Part shown: in pieces, positions 38,616-49,414 of the stretch
Layout of the letters: each line of letters starts with the position of its first letter
Numbering within the stretch: the first letter of the stretch is position 1
Made by a program: the position numbers and the translations under genes
Notes under the pieces: model-generated
Told to the model about the DNA's origin: nothing
What the model saw: only the letters and a program-made list of their open reading frames with translations
The model's database searches: none
Assembly (NCBI RefSeq): GCF_002727065.1
Contig: NZ_PDVP01000002.1
Span: 1 to 64,000, forward strand
Length of the DNA: 64,000 bases
Direction of reading: 5' to 3'
From: Zhengella mangrovi
GTDB taxonomy: Bacteria; Pseudomonadota; Alphaproteobacteria; Rhizobiales; Rhizobiaceae

Positions 38616-39584
38616 TCAGCCTTTCGCTGCCGCCTGCCTGGCTTCCCGCGCCGCGCGCAGGCGGGCAAAGTCCTCGCCGGCGTGGTGCGACGAGCGCGTC
38701 AGCGGGCTGGCCGAGACCATCAGGAAGCCCTTGGCGTAGGCCGCCGTCTCGTAGGACCTGAACTCGTCCGGCGTGACGAAGGCCTTGACCGGATGGTGCT
38801 TGCGGGTCGGTGCCAGGTACTGGCCGATGGTGATGAAATCGACATCGGCAGAACGCAGGTCGTCCATCAGTTGCAGCACCTCGTTGCGCTCCTCGCCCAG
38901 GCCGACCATGATGCCCGACTTGGTGAAAATCGCCGGATCGAGCTCCTTGACCCGCTGCAACAGGCGGATCGAGTGGAAATAACGCGCTCCCGGACGAACG
39001 GTCAGGTAGTTCGAGGCAACCGTTTCCAGGTTGTGATTGAAGACGTCCGGCCTGGCCGCCACGACCACTTCGAGGGCGCCGTCCTTGCGCAGGAAATCGG
39101 GCGTCAGGATCTCGATGGTCGTTTCCGGCGACGCGGCGCGGACCGCCGCGATGACGTCGGCGAAATGGCGCGCGCCACCGTCGGCGAGGTCATCCCGGTC
39201 GACGGAGGTGATGACGACGTGCTGCAGGCCCATCTGGCGCACGGCCTTGGCCACGTTTTCCGGCTCGCTGGCATCGAGCGCATTCGGCTTGCCGGTGATG
39301 ACGTTGCAGAAGGCGCAGGCGCGGGTGCAGATCTCGCCCATGATCATGAAGGTGGCGTGCTTCTTGTCCCAGCATTCGCCGATGTTGGGGCAGCCGGCTT
39401 CCTCGCAGACCGTGACGAGGTTGTTGTCCTTCACGATGGAGCGGGTTTCCTGGTAGGTCTTCGACACCGGTGCCTTGACCCGGATCCAGGCCGGCTTGCG
39501 CTGGATCTCGTTGTCCGGGTTCTTCTGCTTTTCCGGATGGCGCGGACGCTGCTTTCCGGCGACGGTGTCGAGAATGGTGACCAT
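38616..39584 (-). CDS. lipA: Lipoyl synthase
   Basis: Radical-SAM enzyme that inserts two sulfurs into protein-bound octanoyl groups to make lipoate. It has 322 residues. Both iron-sulfur clusters are encoded: the auxiliary cluster by [13 protein letters not shown] and the radical-SAM cluster by CTRACAFC. It also has the [10 protein letters not shown] motif and a C-terminal serine-rich end. It sits in the pyruvate dehydrogenase neighbourhood, whose lipoyl domains need its product. Confidence 0.97.
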   Translation of the reverse strand: MVTILDTVAGKQRPRHPEKQKNPDNEIQRKPAWIRVKAPVSKTYQETRSIVKDNNLVTVCEEAGCPNIGECWDKKHATFMIMGEICTRACAFCNVITGKPNALDASEPENVAKAVRQMGLQHVVITSVDRDDLADGGARHFADVIAAVRAASPETTIEILTPDFLRKDGALEVVVAARPDVFNHNLETVASNYLTVRPGARYFHSIRLLQRVKELDPAIFTKSGIMVGLGEERNEVLQLMDDLRSADVDFITIGQYLAPTRKHHPVKAFVTPDEFRSYETAAYAKGFLMVSASPLTRSSHHAGEDFARLRAAREARQAAAKG

Positions 39585-39610
39585 GGGTCCTGCCTTTGCG
39601 GCTTTGACGT

Positions 39611-39907
39611 TCAGGAACGGGAGGAGCGGCTGCTCCGGCCGAAAATCCAGAGGATGACGATGGCGCCAAGCGTAGCGACCACCAGGTTTCCGAGGAAACC
39701 GTAATAGGCGATGTTCAGCAGGCTTGCCAGTGTTCCGCCGACGAAGGAGCCGGCGATGCCCACGAGAATGTTGGTCAGAAGGCCATGGTCCCGGTTCATC
39801 GCGCGTTCGGCGATATAGCCGGCCAGGAAGCCGATGAGCAACATGCCGAAGAAGCCGACACCGGCCATGCCCATGATGCCGAATTCCGGTCCGTAGGAAT
39901 GCATCAT
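39611..39907 (-). CDS. GlsB/YeaQ/YmgE-family membrane protein
   Basis: Small membrane protein of 98 residues with three hydrophobic segments and the family phrases [12 protein letters not shown] and [11 protein letters not shown]. These transglycosylase-associated or GlsB proteins are often stress-induced, but no biochemical role is established. The C-terminus is a short Arg/Ser tail. The start is one of two consecutive ATGs, at 39907, with GGAG about 8 bases upstream. It lies 26 bp upstream of lipA. Confidence 0.85.
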   Translation of the reverse strand: MMHSYGPEFGIMGMAGVGFFGMLLIGFLAGYIAERAMNRDHGLLTNILVGIAGSFVGGTLASLLNIAYYGFLGNLVVATLGAIVILWIFGRSSRSSRS

Positions 39908-39973
39908 CGCGTTTGTCTCCGTGTTCGTGGCCCTGCCCTGCATATGGTGCCCGGCAGGGCCGTTGTCACCCGG

Positions 39974-40402
39974 TCAGCACTGGCGAAGATAGGTGAAAAC
40001 CAGCGTGTCCTCGGTGTATTCGCCCGTCGGCTCGCATTGATCGTAGATCTCGCGCGTGCCGCGCACCGTCACCCGCGTCTGCGAGCGGGAAACCGGGCCC
40101 TCGACGTGATATTCCAGCGGATCGCCCGGGCAGTGGCGCGAGAAGCGCCGCGCCGTGCCCGAATACCAGTCGCCGGACTTGCGGCCGTTGAACAGCAGCG
40201 TTCCCCGGCGGACACCGGCGGCACGCAGCGATCCCTTGGGCCGTTCATAGGTGAACCAGCGCCGGTTTCCCTCAGCCTGGAGCCGCATGACCGACCCGTT
40301 GTGATCCCAGCAACTGTCAGCGCTGGCGGTTGCCGGCAGGCTTGCCGATGCGGCGGCTAGCGTTGCGAAGGCGATAAGCACGTGAAGGGGGCGTTTCATC
40401 AT
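39974..40402 (-). CDS. Small secreted cysteine-containing protein, unknown function
   Basis: Protein of 142 residues with a signal peptide (hydrophobic 7-28, ASA cleavage) and a mature part of about 114 residues. Four Cys are visible in the mature part (SCWDHNGSVMRL near its start, RHCPGD, DQCEPTG and the C-terminal LRQC), suggesting two disulfides. Several Trp, Tyr and Arg residues and beta-type alternation suggest a small beta fold. AAGGAG lies 6 bases before the first of two ATGs. I do not recognise the family. It sits between lpd and the GlsB-like gene on the same strand. Confidence 0.75.
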   Translation of the reverse strand: MMKRPLHVLIAFATLAAASASLPATASADSCWDHNGSVMRLQAEGNRRWFTYERPKGSLRAAGVRRGTLLFNGRKSGDWYSGTARRFSRHCPGDPLEYHVEGPVSRSQTRVTVRGTREIYDQCEPTGEYTEDTLVFTYLRQC

Positions 40403-40494
40403 GGCAGGCTCCTTGTCGCTGACGGGAATTCCGCATCGTTGCAAGTTTCACACGAAAACCGGCAATCGACAATGAGAGGCATCAATGACGCCTG

Positions 40495-41943
40495 TCACGC
40501 GTTCAGCACCCGTCCATAGGCGTCGAGCACGCTTTCCTTCATCATTTCCGAGAGGGTCGGATGCGGGAAGATGGTGTGCATCAGTTCCTCTTCGGTCGTC
40601 TCGAGGTTCATGGCGACGACGAAGCCCTGAATGAGTTCCGTCACCTCCGCGCCGACCATGTGCGCGCCCAGCAGTTCGCCGGTCTTCTTGTCGAAAATCG
40701 TCTTGACGAGGCCCTGGTCCTCGCCGAGCGCGATGGCCTTGCCGTTGGCGCCGAACGAGAACCGCCCGACGCGGATGTCGCGGCCGGCTTCCTTCGCCTT
40801 CGCCTCGGTCAGGCCGACGGAGGCGACCTGCGGATGGCAATAGGTGCAGCCGGGAATCTTGCCCTTGTCCATGGCATGGACGTTCGGCAGGCCGGCGATC
40901 TTCTCGATGCAGACGACGCCTTCGTGCTCGGCCTTGTGGGCCAGCATCGGCGGGCCGGCCACATCGCCGATGGCGTAGAGCCCGTCCACGTTTGTCCGGC
41001 CATAACCGTCGATGACGATGCAGCCGCGGTCGGTCTTCACGCCGAGGGCCTCGAGGCCGAGGTTCTCGATGTTGCCCTGCACGCCGACGGCGGAAATCAT
41101 CCTGTCGGCCTCGATCACCTCGGTCTTGCCGCCCTTCATCTCGACAGTGGCCTTGATGGAGCTTGCGCCCTTCTCGACCCTGGAGACCTTGGCCTCGGTG
41201 TGAATCTTGAGACCGGCCTTTTCCAGCTGCTTGCGAGCGATGCCGGAAATCTCGGCATCCTCCACCGGCATGATCGTAGGCATGACCTCGACCACCGTCA
41301 CGTCGCAACCCATGGCGTTGTAGAAGGACGCGAACTCGATACCGATGGCACCCGATCCCATGACGAGCAGCTTCTTCGGCAGTTCCTGCGGCACCATGGC
41401 CTCGAAATAGGTCCAGATCAGCTTGCCGTCGGGCTCGATGCCGGGCAGCGCACGCGGGCGCGCGCCGGTGGCGACGATGATGTGCTTTGCCGTGTAGTCG
41501 CCCTCGCCTTTCGTGCCCTTGGGCGCAGGGTGCTGCGGCTGCATCGCCGGCTTGGACGACTTGCCGACGCTGATCCTGCCCTTGCCGGTCAGCTTTGCCT
41601 CGCCCCAGATGACGTCGATCTTGTTCTTCTTCATCAGGAAGCCGACGCCACCGTTGAGCCGGCCCGACACGCCGCGCGAGCGATCCACCACGGCCTTGAC
41701 GTCGGCGGTGACCTTGCCGTCCAGCTTCAGGCCGTAATTCTTGATGTGCTCGGCATAGTGCATGATCTCCGCGGACCGCAGCAGCGCCTTGGTCGGAATG
41801 CAGCCCCAGTTGAGGCAGATGCCGCCCAGGTGCTCGCGCTCCACGATGGCCGTCCGGAAGCCGAGCTGGGCCGACCGGATCGCCGTCACGTAGCCGCCGG
41901 GACCTGAACCGATGATGATCACGTCATAGGAGTTGTCAGCCAT
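40495..41943 (-). CDS. lpdA: Dihydrolipoyl dehydrogenase (E3)
   Basis: Flavoprotein that reoxidises dihydrolipoamide of 2-oxoacid dehydrogenase complexes with NAD+. It has 482 residues. It has the N-terminal FAD motif GSGPGG (12-17), the redox pair Cys43/Cys48 in GICLNWGCIPTKALL, a central NAD motif GSGAIG and the C-terminal HPTLSE active-site His of the partner subunit. It has no fused lipoyl domain. It lies downstream of pdhABC, so it most likely serves the pyruvate complex. Confidence 0.96.
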   Translation of the reverse strand: MADNSYDVIIIGSGPGGYVTAIRSAQLGFRTAIVEREHLGGICLNWGCIPTKALLRSAEIMHYAEHIKNYGLKLDGKVTADVKAVVDRSRGVSGRLNGGVGFLMKKNKIDVIWGEAKLTGKGRISVGKSSKPAMQPQHPAPKGTKGEGDYTAKHIIVATGARPRALPGIEPDGKLIWTYFEAMVPQELPKKLLVMGSGAIGIEFASFYNAMGCDVTVVEVMPTIMPVEDAEISGIARKQLEKAGLKIHTEAKVSRVEKGASSIKATVEMKGGKTEVIEADRMISAVGVQGNIENLGLEALGVKTDRGCIVIDGYGRTNVDGLYAIGDVAGPPMLAHKAEHEGVVCIEKIAGLPNVHAMDKGKIPGCTYCHPQVASVGLTEAKAKEAGRDIRVGRFSFGANGKAIALGEDQGLVKTIFDKKTGELLGAHMVGAEVTELIQGFVVAMNLETTEEELMHTIFPHPTLSEMMKESVLDAYGRVLNA

Positions 41944-42249
41944 GGTCGCTCTCGCCTTTCCCTCGGAAATGGGCCTGTTTCGGCGGCCCGTCTCTGGTGT
42001 TCCGATCATGGGCGGCAGCCACGGGATCCTTGCCCGCAGCTCCCAGCCCGTGTCGCTCATTCATGTCGGGGAGAGGAAAGGCCTCGCGCGCTACCGGCCG
42101 GACAGCCAGGCGATCTGCCTGCCGCCGCCGCAATGCGCCAAGACGCCGGATGCCCCGCGCCAGCAGGGCATCGGCATGGCATTCGCGATCGTCTGCACAC
42201 TGGTGCAAAGGCGGTCTCCACTCCTTGCGGGAAACCGCCCCGGCGCAGG
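41944..42249. other. 306-bp stretch with no supported gene, between lpd and the DUF465 gene
   Basis: I see no convincing coding frame. Open frames on both strands have atypical composition and lack a ribosome-binding site. The left part should hold the lpd promoter and leader. The right part holds the putative DUF465 terminator. Confidence 0.6.
42206..42239 (-). terminator. Possible terminator of the DUF465 gene
   Basis: GGCGGT (42210-42215) and ACCGCC (42234-42239) can pair around an 18-base loop just after the DUF465 stop. Minus-strand transcription then meets TTTGC. The stem is short and the loop long, so the call is weak. Confidence 0.35.
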
Positions 42250-42486
42250 TCAGCCGGCGAGGATCCCGTAGATTTCGTCCTTCAGCCGAAGCCGCTGCTT
42301 GCGCATGTCTTCCATGTGGAAGTCGTCGGTCGGCTCGACATCGGTCTCTGCGCGATGGATCGCGCGGTTCACATCGTGGTACTCGTCGAAAAGCTTGGCA
42401 AAATGAGCATTTGACGTCTTCAGCTCATGCATCTTGTCGACGTGTTCCGGGAATTCCTCCGCCAGTTCGTGCGGCACATGGGACAT
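42250..42486 (-). CDS. YdcH-family DUF465 protein
   Basis: Small soluble protein of 78 residues, predicted helical and rich in charged residues. It begins MSHVPHELAEEFPEH and contains HFAKLFDEYHDVNRAIHRAE and a C-terminal RKQRLRLKDEIYGIL, the DUF465/YdcH hallmark. No function is established for this widespread family. It lies between the GDSL hydrolase and lpd on the same strand. Confidence 0.9.
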   Translation of the reverse strand: MSHVPHELAEEFPEHVDKMHELKTSNAHFAKLFDEYHDVNRAIHRAETDVEPTDDFHMEDMRKQRLRLKDEIYGILAG

Positions 42487-42556
42487 GGGCGAACCTCCTT
42501 TGTTGTCCGTTCGCGAATACCCTATGGCCTGCCTTCTTCCAATCCCTTGACCCGGA

Positions 42557-43198
42557 TCAAAGGCCGAGCATCACATGCACCATCGGCGCCAGCGCCCTGC
42601 CCAGATCCCGTGTGTTTTCCGCATCCATGTGAACGCCGTCGGCCGGCGCGGCCCGGGCCACGGTGGCGGCGTCGAAAAAGCCGCAATCCATTTCGTCGGC
42701 CAGGTCGGCATAGAGCGACGCCAGCATGGACGACTGCTCCACGCCGCCGGAAAACATGGCGGCGAAGAACGGATCGGCCGTCTCGCAGAGCGGCGGCGGC
42801 GCGACGATGAGAACCGCCGGCGGTTCCGCTCCCTCGATGCCGGGAACGTGGCTCTTCACGATGGCGACCAGCCGCCGCATGCCCTGAAGCGCGGCCACCG
42901 CCGTACCGGCGATATGCGGCTTCATGTCGTTGGCGCCGAGCATGAGGATGACGAGATCCAGCGGCGCGTGGGTATAGAGCGCCGTCGGCAGGATCCTGGC
43001 CCCGTTGCGGTCGCAATCGGCCAGGTGCTCGTCATAGGCCGTGGTGCGGCCCCGCAGACCGTCCGCTATCACCCGGACCCGGTCTCCAAGCGACGCCTGG
43101 AGCGCATCCGGCCAGCGCATGGCCTCGGGATGCCGCCCGCCACCGGCGGGATCGGATCCCCAGGTCAGTGAATCGCCGAAGGCCAGAACCGTCTTCAT
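42557..43198 (-). CDS. SGNH/GDSL-family hydrolase (arylesterase-like)
   Basis: Protein of 213 residues with all blocks of the SGNH fold: FGDSLTWG with nucleophile Ser10, a block II Gly in ADGLRGRTT, MLGANDMK with the Asn, and the C-terminal DGVHMD with Asp and His. The most similar characterised types are arylesterases/acyl-CoA thioesterase TesA-like enzymes. There is no signal peptide, so it acts in the cytoplasm. It lies 3 bp downstream of pdhC on the same strand and may be co-transcribed; its natural ester is unknown. Confidence 0.9.
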   Translation of the reverse strand: MKTVLAFGDSLTWGSDPAGGGRHPEAMRWPDALQASLGDRVRVIADGLRGRTTAYDEHLADCDRNGARILPTALYTHAPLDLVILMLGANDMKPHIAGTAVAALQGMRRLVAIVKSHVPGIEGAEPPAVLIVAPPPLCETADPFFAAMFSGGVEQSSMLASLYADLADEMDCGFFDAATVARAAPADGVHMDAENTRDLGRALAPMVHVMLGL

Positions 43199-43201
43199 GG
43201 C

Positions 43202-44569
43202 TCAGACCAGCATGCTCATCGGGTTCTCGATATAGCCCTTGAACGCGCCCAGCAGTTCGGCGCCGAGCGCGCCGTCCACGCAACGGTGGTCGGTCGACAG
43301 CGTCACCGTCATCATCATCGCGATGGCGATGGCGTCGTCCTTGACGACGGCCCGCTTTTCACCTGCGCCGACCGCCAGGATGGTGGCGTGCGGCGGGTTG
43401 ACCACGGCGGAGAAGTTGGACACGCCCATCATGCCCATGTTGGACACGGCGGTGGTGCCGCCCTGGTATTCCTCGGGCTTCAGCTTGCGTTCCTTGGCGC
43501 GTGCGCCCATGTCCTTCATCTCGTTGGAAATGGTGGACAGGCTCTTCTCCTCGGCGCGGCGGATGATCGGCGTGATCAGGCCGCCGGGAATGGATACGGC
43601 CACGCCGACATCGGCATGATGGTGCTTGACCATGGCCTCGTCGGTCCAGGACACGTTGGCGTCCGGAACATCGCGCAGGGCAAGCGCCAGCGCCTTGATG
43701 ATCATGTCGTTGACCGACAGCTTGTAAGCCGGCTTGCCATCCTTCTGCGGCGCGGAGCCATTGAGCTGGCCGCGCAGGGCCAGCAGCGCATCGAGCTCGC
43801 AATCCACCGAGACATAGAAATGCGGAATGGTCTGCTTGGCCTCAGTCAGGCGCTTGGCGATGGTCTTGCGCATGTTGTCATGCTTGACCAGGTCGTAGGA
43901 GCCTTCCTGGAAGTTGCGCAGCACGGCATCGGTCGACGGACCGGCGGCCATGGCGGGCGCGGGAGCAGCGGCAGGCGCCTTCCCGGCTGCTCCCTTCGGT
44001 GCCTCGGCCTTCGCGCCGCCGCCCTTGATGGCGGCTTCGACATCGGCCTTCACGACACGGCCCTTCGGACCGGAGCCTGACACGCCGGCAATATCGATAC
44101 CGGCATCCCTGGCGATCCGGCGGGCCAGCGGTGACGAGAAGACGCGATCGCCGCCGGCAGAAGGCGCGGGTCCGGACTGCGGCGTCTTCGGCGCCGCATC
44201 GCTGACCGGGCCGAGCAGGCCGGCGGTTTCCTTGGCCGGACCTTCCGCAGGTGCGCTGGCGGCGGGTTTCTCGTCCTTCGGCGCGGCTGCCTTGCCGCCG
44301 CCCCTGGCGGCTTCGGCCACGTCCTCGCCTTCCTCGGCGAGAATGGCGATCACCGCGTTGACCTTGACGCCCTCGGATCCCTCCGGAACGAGGATCTTCG
44401 CAATCGTTCCCTCGTCGACGGCTTCCACTTCCATGGTTGCCTTGTCGGTCTCGATCTCGGCGATCACGTCGCCGGCGGAAATGCTGTCGCCTTCCTTGAC
44501 CAGCCACTTGGCGAGGTTGCCCTCTTCCATGGTGGGGGACAGCGCCGGCATGGTGATTTCAATCGGCAT
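43202..44569 (-). CDS. pdhC: Pyruvate dehydrogenase E2, dihydrolipoamide acetyltransferase
   Basis: Core of the pyruvate dehydrogenase complex. It has 455 residues: an N-terminal lipoyl domain with lipoylated Lys43 in [11 protein letters not shown], an Ala/Pro-rich linker, a peripheral-subunit-binding domain (about 142-177) and a C-terminal catalytic acetyltransferase domain with the [14 protein letters not shown] active site (His and Asp). There is a single lipoyl domain in E2, but the E1 beta subunit carries another. It is 10 bp downstream of pdhB. Confidence 0.96.
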   Translation of the reverse strand: MPIEITMPALSPTMEEGNLAKWLVKEGDSISAGDVIAEIETDKATMEVEAVDEGTIAKILVPEGSEGVKVNAVIAILAEEGEDVAEAARGGGKAAAPKDEKPAASAPAEGPAKETAGLLGPVSDAAPKTPQSGPAPSAGGDRVFSSPLARRIARDAGIDIAGVSGSGPKGRVVKADVEAAIKGGGAKAEAPKGAAGKAPAAAPAPAMAAGPSTDAVLRNFQEGSYDLVKHDNMRKTIAKRLTEAKQTIPHFYVSVDCELDALLALRGQLNGSAPQKDGKPAYKLSVNDMIIKALALALRDVPDANVSWTDEAMVKHHHADVGVAVSIPGGLITPIIRRAEEKSLSTISNEMKDMGARAKERKLKPEEYQGGTTAVSNMGMMGVSNFSAVVNPPHATILAVGAGEKRAVVKDDAIAIAMMMTVTLSTDHRCVDGALGAELLGAFKGYIENPMSMLV

Positions 44570-44579
44570 GGCGCTCTCC

Positions 44580-46028
44580 TCAGGCCTTGTAGGTGACGGC
44601 CTTCACGGCCTCGATCACTTCCGCCACGTTGGGCAGGGCGAGTTTCTCAAGGTTGGCCGCATAGGGCATCGGCACATCCTTGCCGCAGATCGTGACCACG
44701 GGCGCATCGAGCCAGTCAAACGCGCGCTGCATGACCTGCGAGGCGATGTGGTCGCCGACGGAGGATTGCGGAAAGCCCTCTTCCACGGTCACCAGGCGGT
44801 TGGTCTTCTTCACGCTCTCGATCACCGTGTCGAGGTCCATCGGGCGGATGGTGCGCAGGTCAATGACCTCGGCATCGATGCCCTGGCCGGCCAGTTCCTC
44901 GGCGGCCTTGACCGCGTAGGTCATGCCGATGCCGAAGGAAACGATGGTCACGTCCTTGCCGGGCCTGTGGATGCGCGCCTTGCCGATCGGCAGGACGAAA
45001 TCCTCCATCTCCGGCACGTCGAACGACTGGCCGTAGAGAATCTCGTTCTCCAGGAAGATGATCGGGTTCGGATCGCGGATCGCGGCCTTCAGCAGGCCCT
45101 TGGCATCGGCGGCCGTGTAGGGCTGGATGACCTTGAGACCGGGAACATGGCTGTACCAGGCAGCGTAGTCCTGGCTGTGCTGGGCACCGACGCGGGCGGC
45201 GGCGCCGTTCGGACCGCGGAACACGATGGACGCGCCCATCTGGCCACCCGACATGTAGAGCGTCTTGGCGGCGGAGTTGATGATCTGGTCGATCGCCTGC
45301 ATGGCGAAGTTGAAGGTCATGAACTCGACGATGGGCTTGAGGCCGGTCATGGCCGCGCCAACACCGATGCCGGCAAAGCCGTGCTCGGTGATCGGCGTAT
45401 CGACCACGCGCCTGGCGCCGAATTCCTCCAGCAGGTTCTGGGTGATCTTGTAGGCGCCCTGGTACTCGGCGACCTCCTCGCCCATGATGAAGACGTCCTC
45501 GTCGCGGCGCATTTCCTCCGCCATGGCGGTATTCAGCGCCTCGCGAACGGTCATCTTGACCATCTTGGTGCCGTCCGGAATATCGGGATCCGCACCCACG
45601 TCGGGCTTTTTCGGTTCCGGGTGGACCTTGCCCTCGGCGGGCACGCGGCGCGCCTCCATCTCGGCAACGGCGTCGCCTGCGCCCGCGGCCCCCTCGCCCG
45701 CGGCGCCATCGGAGCCACGATCGCCATGCGGATCGTGCGACGTCTCGCCGCCCGACGCGGCGCCTTCCAGCGCCGACGCGTCTTCACCCTCGGCAAGCAG
45801 CAATGCAATCGGCGTGTTGACCTTCACGCCTTCGCTGCCCTCGGCGACCAGGATCTTGCCCAGCACGCCCTCGTCGACGGCTTCCACTTCCATGGTCGCC
45901 TTGTCGGTCTCGATCTCGGCGATCACGTCGCCGGCGGTTACGCTGTCGCCTTCCTTTTTCACCCACTTGGCGAGATTGCCCTCCTCCATGGTCGGGGAAA
46001 GCGCGGGCATCAGGATTTCAATCGGCAT
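44580..46028 (-). CDS. pdhB: Pyruvate dehydrogenase E1 beta subunit with N-terminal lipoyl domain
   Basis: The 482 residues consist of an N-terminal lipoyl domain almost identical to that of pdhC (Lys43 in [11 protein letters not shown]), an acidic Gly/Ala/Glu linker of about 60 residues, and the transketolase-like E1 beta domain starting near residue 155 ([18 protein letters not shown]). The fused lipoyl domain is a known trait of alphaproteobacterial PdhB. It gives the complex additional swinging arms. It lies 12 bp after pdhA, upstream of pdhC. Confidence 0.96.
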   Translation of the reverse strand: MPIEILMPALSPTMEEGNLAKWVKKEGDSVTAGDVIAEIETDKATMEVEAVDEGVLGKILVAEGSEGVKVNTPIALLLAEGEDASALEGAASGGETSHDPHGDRGSDGAAGEGAAGAGDAVAEMEARRVPAEGKVHPEPKKPDVGADPDIPDGTKMVKMTVREALNTAMAEEMRRDEDVFIMGEEVAEYQGAYKITQNLLEEFGARRVVDTPITEHGFAGIGVGAAMTGLKPIVEFMTFNFAMQAIDQIINSAAKTLYMSGGQMGASIVFRGPNGAAARVGAQHSQDYAAWYSHVPGLKVIQPYTAADAKGLLKAAIRDPNPIIFLENEILYGQSFDVPEMEDFVLPIGKARIHRPGKDVTIVSFGIGMTYAVKAAEELAGQGIDAEVIDLRTIRPMDLDTVIESVKKTNRLVTVEEGFPQSSVGDHIASQVMQRAFDWLDAPVVTICGKDVPMPYAANLEKLALPNVAEVIEAVKAVTYKA

Positions 46029-46040
46029 CGTCGTTTCCCC

Positions 46041-47084
46041 TCAGAGCAGGATGTCGGTGTAGAGTTCGGAGGCATCCGGCTCCGGATCGTTCTGGGCGAA
46101 CTCGGCGGAGTCGGCGACCACGTCGCGCACCTCCTTGTCGATCTTCTTGAGCGCGTCCTCCGTGGCCCACTCCTTTTCCAGCAGGCGCGCCTTCACCTGC
46201 TCGATCGGGTCGTGCTCGGTGCGCATCTTCTGCACTTCGTCCTTGGTGCGGTACTTCGCGGGATCGGACATGGAGTGGCCGCGATAGCGGTAGGTCATCA
46301 TTTCCAGGATGATCGGGCCGTTGCCGCCGCGGCACCATTCGAACGCCTCGTCGGAGGCCGCCTTGACGGCACGCACGTCCATGCCGTCGACCTGCATGCC
46401 GGGGATCTTGAAGGAGACGCCGCGGTGGGAGAAATCGGTCTCGGCCGACGCGCGGTTGACCGAGGTGCCCATGGCGTAGCGGTTGTTCTCGATGACGTAG
46501 ATGACCGGCAGTTTCCACAGCGCGGCCATGTTGAAGCTCTCGTAGACCTGGCCCTGGTTTGCCGCGCCGTCGCCGAAGAAGGTGACCGAAACGGACCCGG
46601 CGTCACGGTAGCGGTTGGCGAAGGCCAGGCCGGTGCCCAGCGACACCTGCGCACCGACGATACCATGGCCGCCGTAGAAGTGCTTCTCCTTGGAGAACAT
46701 GTGCATGGAGCCGCCCTTGCCCTTGGACAGCCCGCCGCGTCGGCCGGTCAGTTCGGCCATGACGCCGCGCGGGCTCATGCCGGCGGCCAGCATGTGGCCG
46801 TGATCGCGATAACCGGTGATGAACTGGTCGCCATCCTTCTTGGCCATCTCGATGCCGGTGACGACGGCTTCCTGGCCGATGTAGAGATGGCAGAAACCGC
46901 CGATGAAGCCCATGCCGTAGAGCTGGCCGGCCTTTTCCTCGAAGCGGCGGATCAGCAGCATGTCGCGATAGGCCTTGAGTTCGTCGTCCTTGCCGAACTC
47001 CTCCGGCGCGGGCGCCTTGCGGATCAGGCCGGGCGAACCGCCCGACCCCTTGCGGGCTGTGGTCTTCTTAGCTGCTGCGGCCAT
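46041..47084 (-). CDS. pdhA: Pyruvate dehydrogenase E1 alpha subunit
   Basis: Thiamine-diphosphate-dependent E1 alpha, 347 residues. The cofactor motif GDGAANQGQVYESFNMA and the segment GFCHLYIGQEAV are visible. The flexible loop YRYRGHSMSDPAKYRT corresponds to the region phosphorylated in mitochondrial enzymes, and its Ser is present. It is the first gene of pdhA-pdhB-pdhC, 202 bp downstream of ftsB, a gap that contains an inverted repeat and probably the pdh promoter. Confidence 0.97.
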   Translation of the reverse strand: MAAAAKKTTARKGSGGSPGLIRKAPAPEEFGKDDELKAYRDMLLIRRFEEKAGQLYGMGFIGGFCHLYIGQEAVVTGIEMAKKDGDQFITGYRDHGHMLAAGMSPRGVMAELTGRRGGLSKGKGGSMHMFSKEKHFYGGHGIVGAQVSLGTGLAFANRYRDAGSVSVTFFGDGAANQGQVYESFNMAALWKLPVIYVIENNRYAMGTSVNRASAETDFSHRGVSFKIPGMQVDGMDVRAVKAASDEAFEWCRGGNGPIILEMMTYRYRGHSMSDPAKYRTKDEVQKMRTEHDPIEQVKARLLEKEWATEDALKKIDKEVRDVVADSAEFAQNDPEPDASELYTDILL

Positions 47085-47258
47085 GCTGCGCGCTCCCTGC
47101 TGATGGTTTCCTCAGGCATGGGAAGCGCTTGTCTTCGGCAAACGGCCTCCCGTCCGTTTCAAGATACGCTAACAGGTTTCAGCCATGCGGCAAGTGCATT
47201 TCTCGCATGGGTGCCATGCACGCAAATGCCTATTTTGGTTGATCAAAACAACCATGAA

Positions 47259-47278
47259 CCGAATTTCAGTTAATTCGG
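47259..47278 (-). terminator. Inverted repeat after ftsB
   Basis: CCGAATT-TCAGTT-AATTCGG (7-bp perfect stem) lies 9 bases past the ftsB stop, followed on the minus strand by TTCATGGTTGTTTTG. It fits a weak terminator; the AT-rich stem leaves this uncertain. A second dyad, TTTTG/CAAAA, lies at 47233-47248. Confidence 0.45.
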
Positions 47279-47286
47279 CAATTCCA

Positions 47287-47607
47287 TCAAATCTTGGGAT
47301 GACTCAGGATAACGATCTCGTCCGCTCTCACCCTTCCCAGTTGCCGGCGCACCTGCTCATCGAGCATGTCTTTCTCGATGGAGCCATCTTGCAGCAAGTG
47401 GTTGCGCGCTTCAAGGCGCTGGCGGGTGGCGGTGGTTTCGGCCAGCTTCTGCTGGAGTTGCGCGACCTGCTCCTCGAGCCGCGCCTTGTTCTTCAGGCCG
47501 TATTCGCCCTCGAAGGCGTGAAAGCCGAAATAGGCCAGGACGGCGATGGCGACGACGGGGAGGACAAGGCGGCCGGATTTCCGGCGTTTATGCTGGCGGG
47601 TCCACAT
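47287..47607 (-). CDS. ftsB: Septum formation initiator FtsB/DivIC-like protein
   Basis: Bitopic cell-division protein of 106 residues: a basic cytoplasmic start, one membrane segment (about 14-31), then a periplasmic coiled coil (about 38-80, many Leu/Gln/Glu) and the short C-terminal domain. It belongs to the FtsB/DivIC family that forms the FtsQLB divisome complex. The eno-ftsB-pdhA order is conserved in Rhizobiales and supports the call. Confidence 0.9.
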   Translation of the reverse strand: MWTRQHKRRKSGRLVLPVVAIAVLAYFGFHAFEGEYGLKNKARLEEQVAQLQQKLAETTATRQRLEARNHLLQDGSIEKDMLDEQVRRQLGRVRADEIVILSHPKI

Positions 47608-47691
47608 GGGCAGGCTGCAACTCGAAACAAATGACAGGCCCGCATACTGCCGCCATCATGCTTAAGGCTTGGTTACGGGATACGCTAAAGT

Positions 47692-47727
47692 GAAAACAAA
47701 ACGGCCGCGCCAGGGTCGGCGCGGCCG
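47692..47727 (-). terminator. Rho-independent terminator of eno
   Basis: CGGCCGCGCC/GGCGCGGCCG makes a perfect 10-bp stem with a 6-base loop, 43 bases after the eno stop. On the minus strand it is followed by TTTTGTTTTC. It is a strong terminator that separates eno from ftsB. Confidence 0.88.
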
Positions 47728-47769
47728 CTTGAGATGGCCAGGGACCAGATCCCGTCAGACGATGGCGGA

Positions 47770-49068
<1,299 letters not shown>

Positions 49069-49274
49069 TCAGGGAGAGTCCGGCTCTCCTTAGCGGAAAG
49101 CGGTCGCGCCCGAAAGTCCGGACAGTCGCGATGCGGATGGAAAACCGATTGAAACCATTCGCGGATGCCGGCGTTACCGGCTGTCACCCTTTTTGACCCG
49201 GGGTGCCACGATCCTGCCGCCACAAGCCTGCATCCTGGCCACGTGGACGGGCAATCAGCAGAAGGACCACCGTC

Positions 49275-49403
49275 ATGACGAACCTGACCGGCCTTGCACT
49301 TCTCGCGCTGTTCAGCGCCGCCATCCTGACCGGCTCGCAGGAGCCGGCCAAGACCGTCGCGGCAGGTCAACCGCTGCCCGCGGCAGTCACGCTGTCCGAT
49401 TAA
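49275..49403 (+). CDS. Possible 42-residue secreted or membrane peptide
   Basis: Small frame starting MTNLTGLALLALFSAAILTG, so it carries a hydrophobic N-terminus like a signal peptide or a membrane segment, followed by a short Gln/Pro/Ala/Val tail ending VTLSD. AAGGA lies 9 bases upstream of the ATG. The gene would run opposite to eno and kdsA and stops 11 bases before the kdsA stop. I do not recognise it, and chance occurrence cannot be excluded. Confidence 0.4.
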   Translation: MTNLTGLALLALFSAAILTGSQEPAKTVAAGQPLPAAVTLSD

Positions 49404-49414
49404 CCAGAAATCGA

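Noticed and set aside
41936-42208. 90-residue minus-strand frame upstream of lpd
   Set aside because: No ribosome-binding site, overlaps the start of lpd and has arbitrary Arg/Asp-rich composition.
43914-47273. 1119-residue open frame on the plus strand opposite pdhABC
   Set aside because: It is the antisense of three secure genes and shows no recognisable domain.
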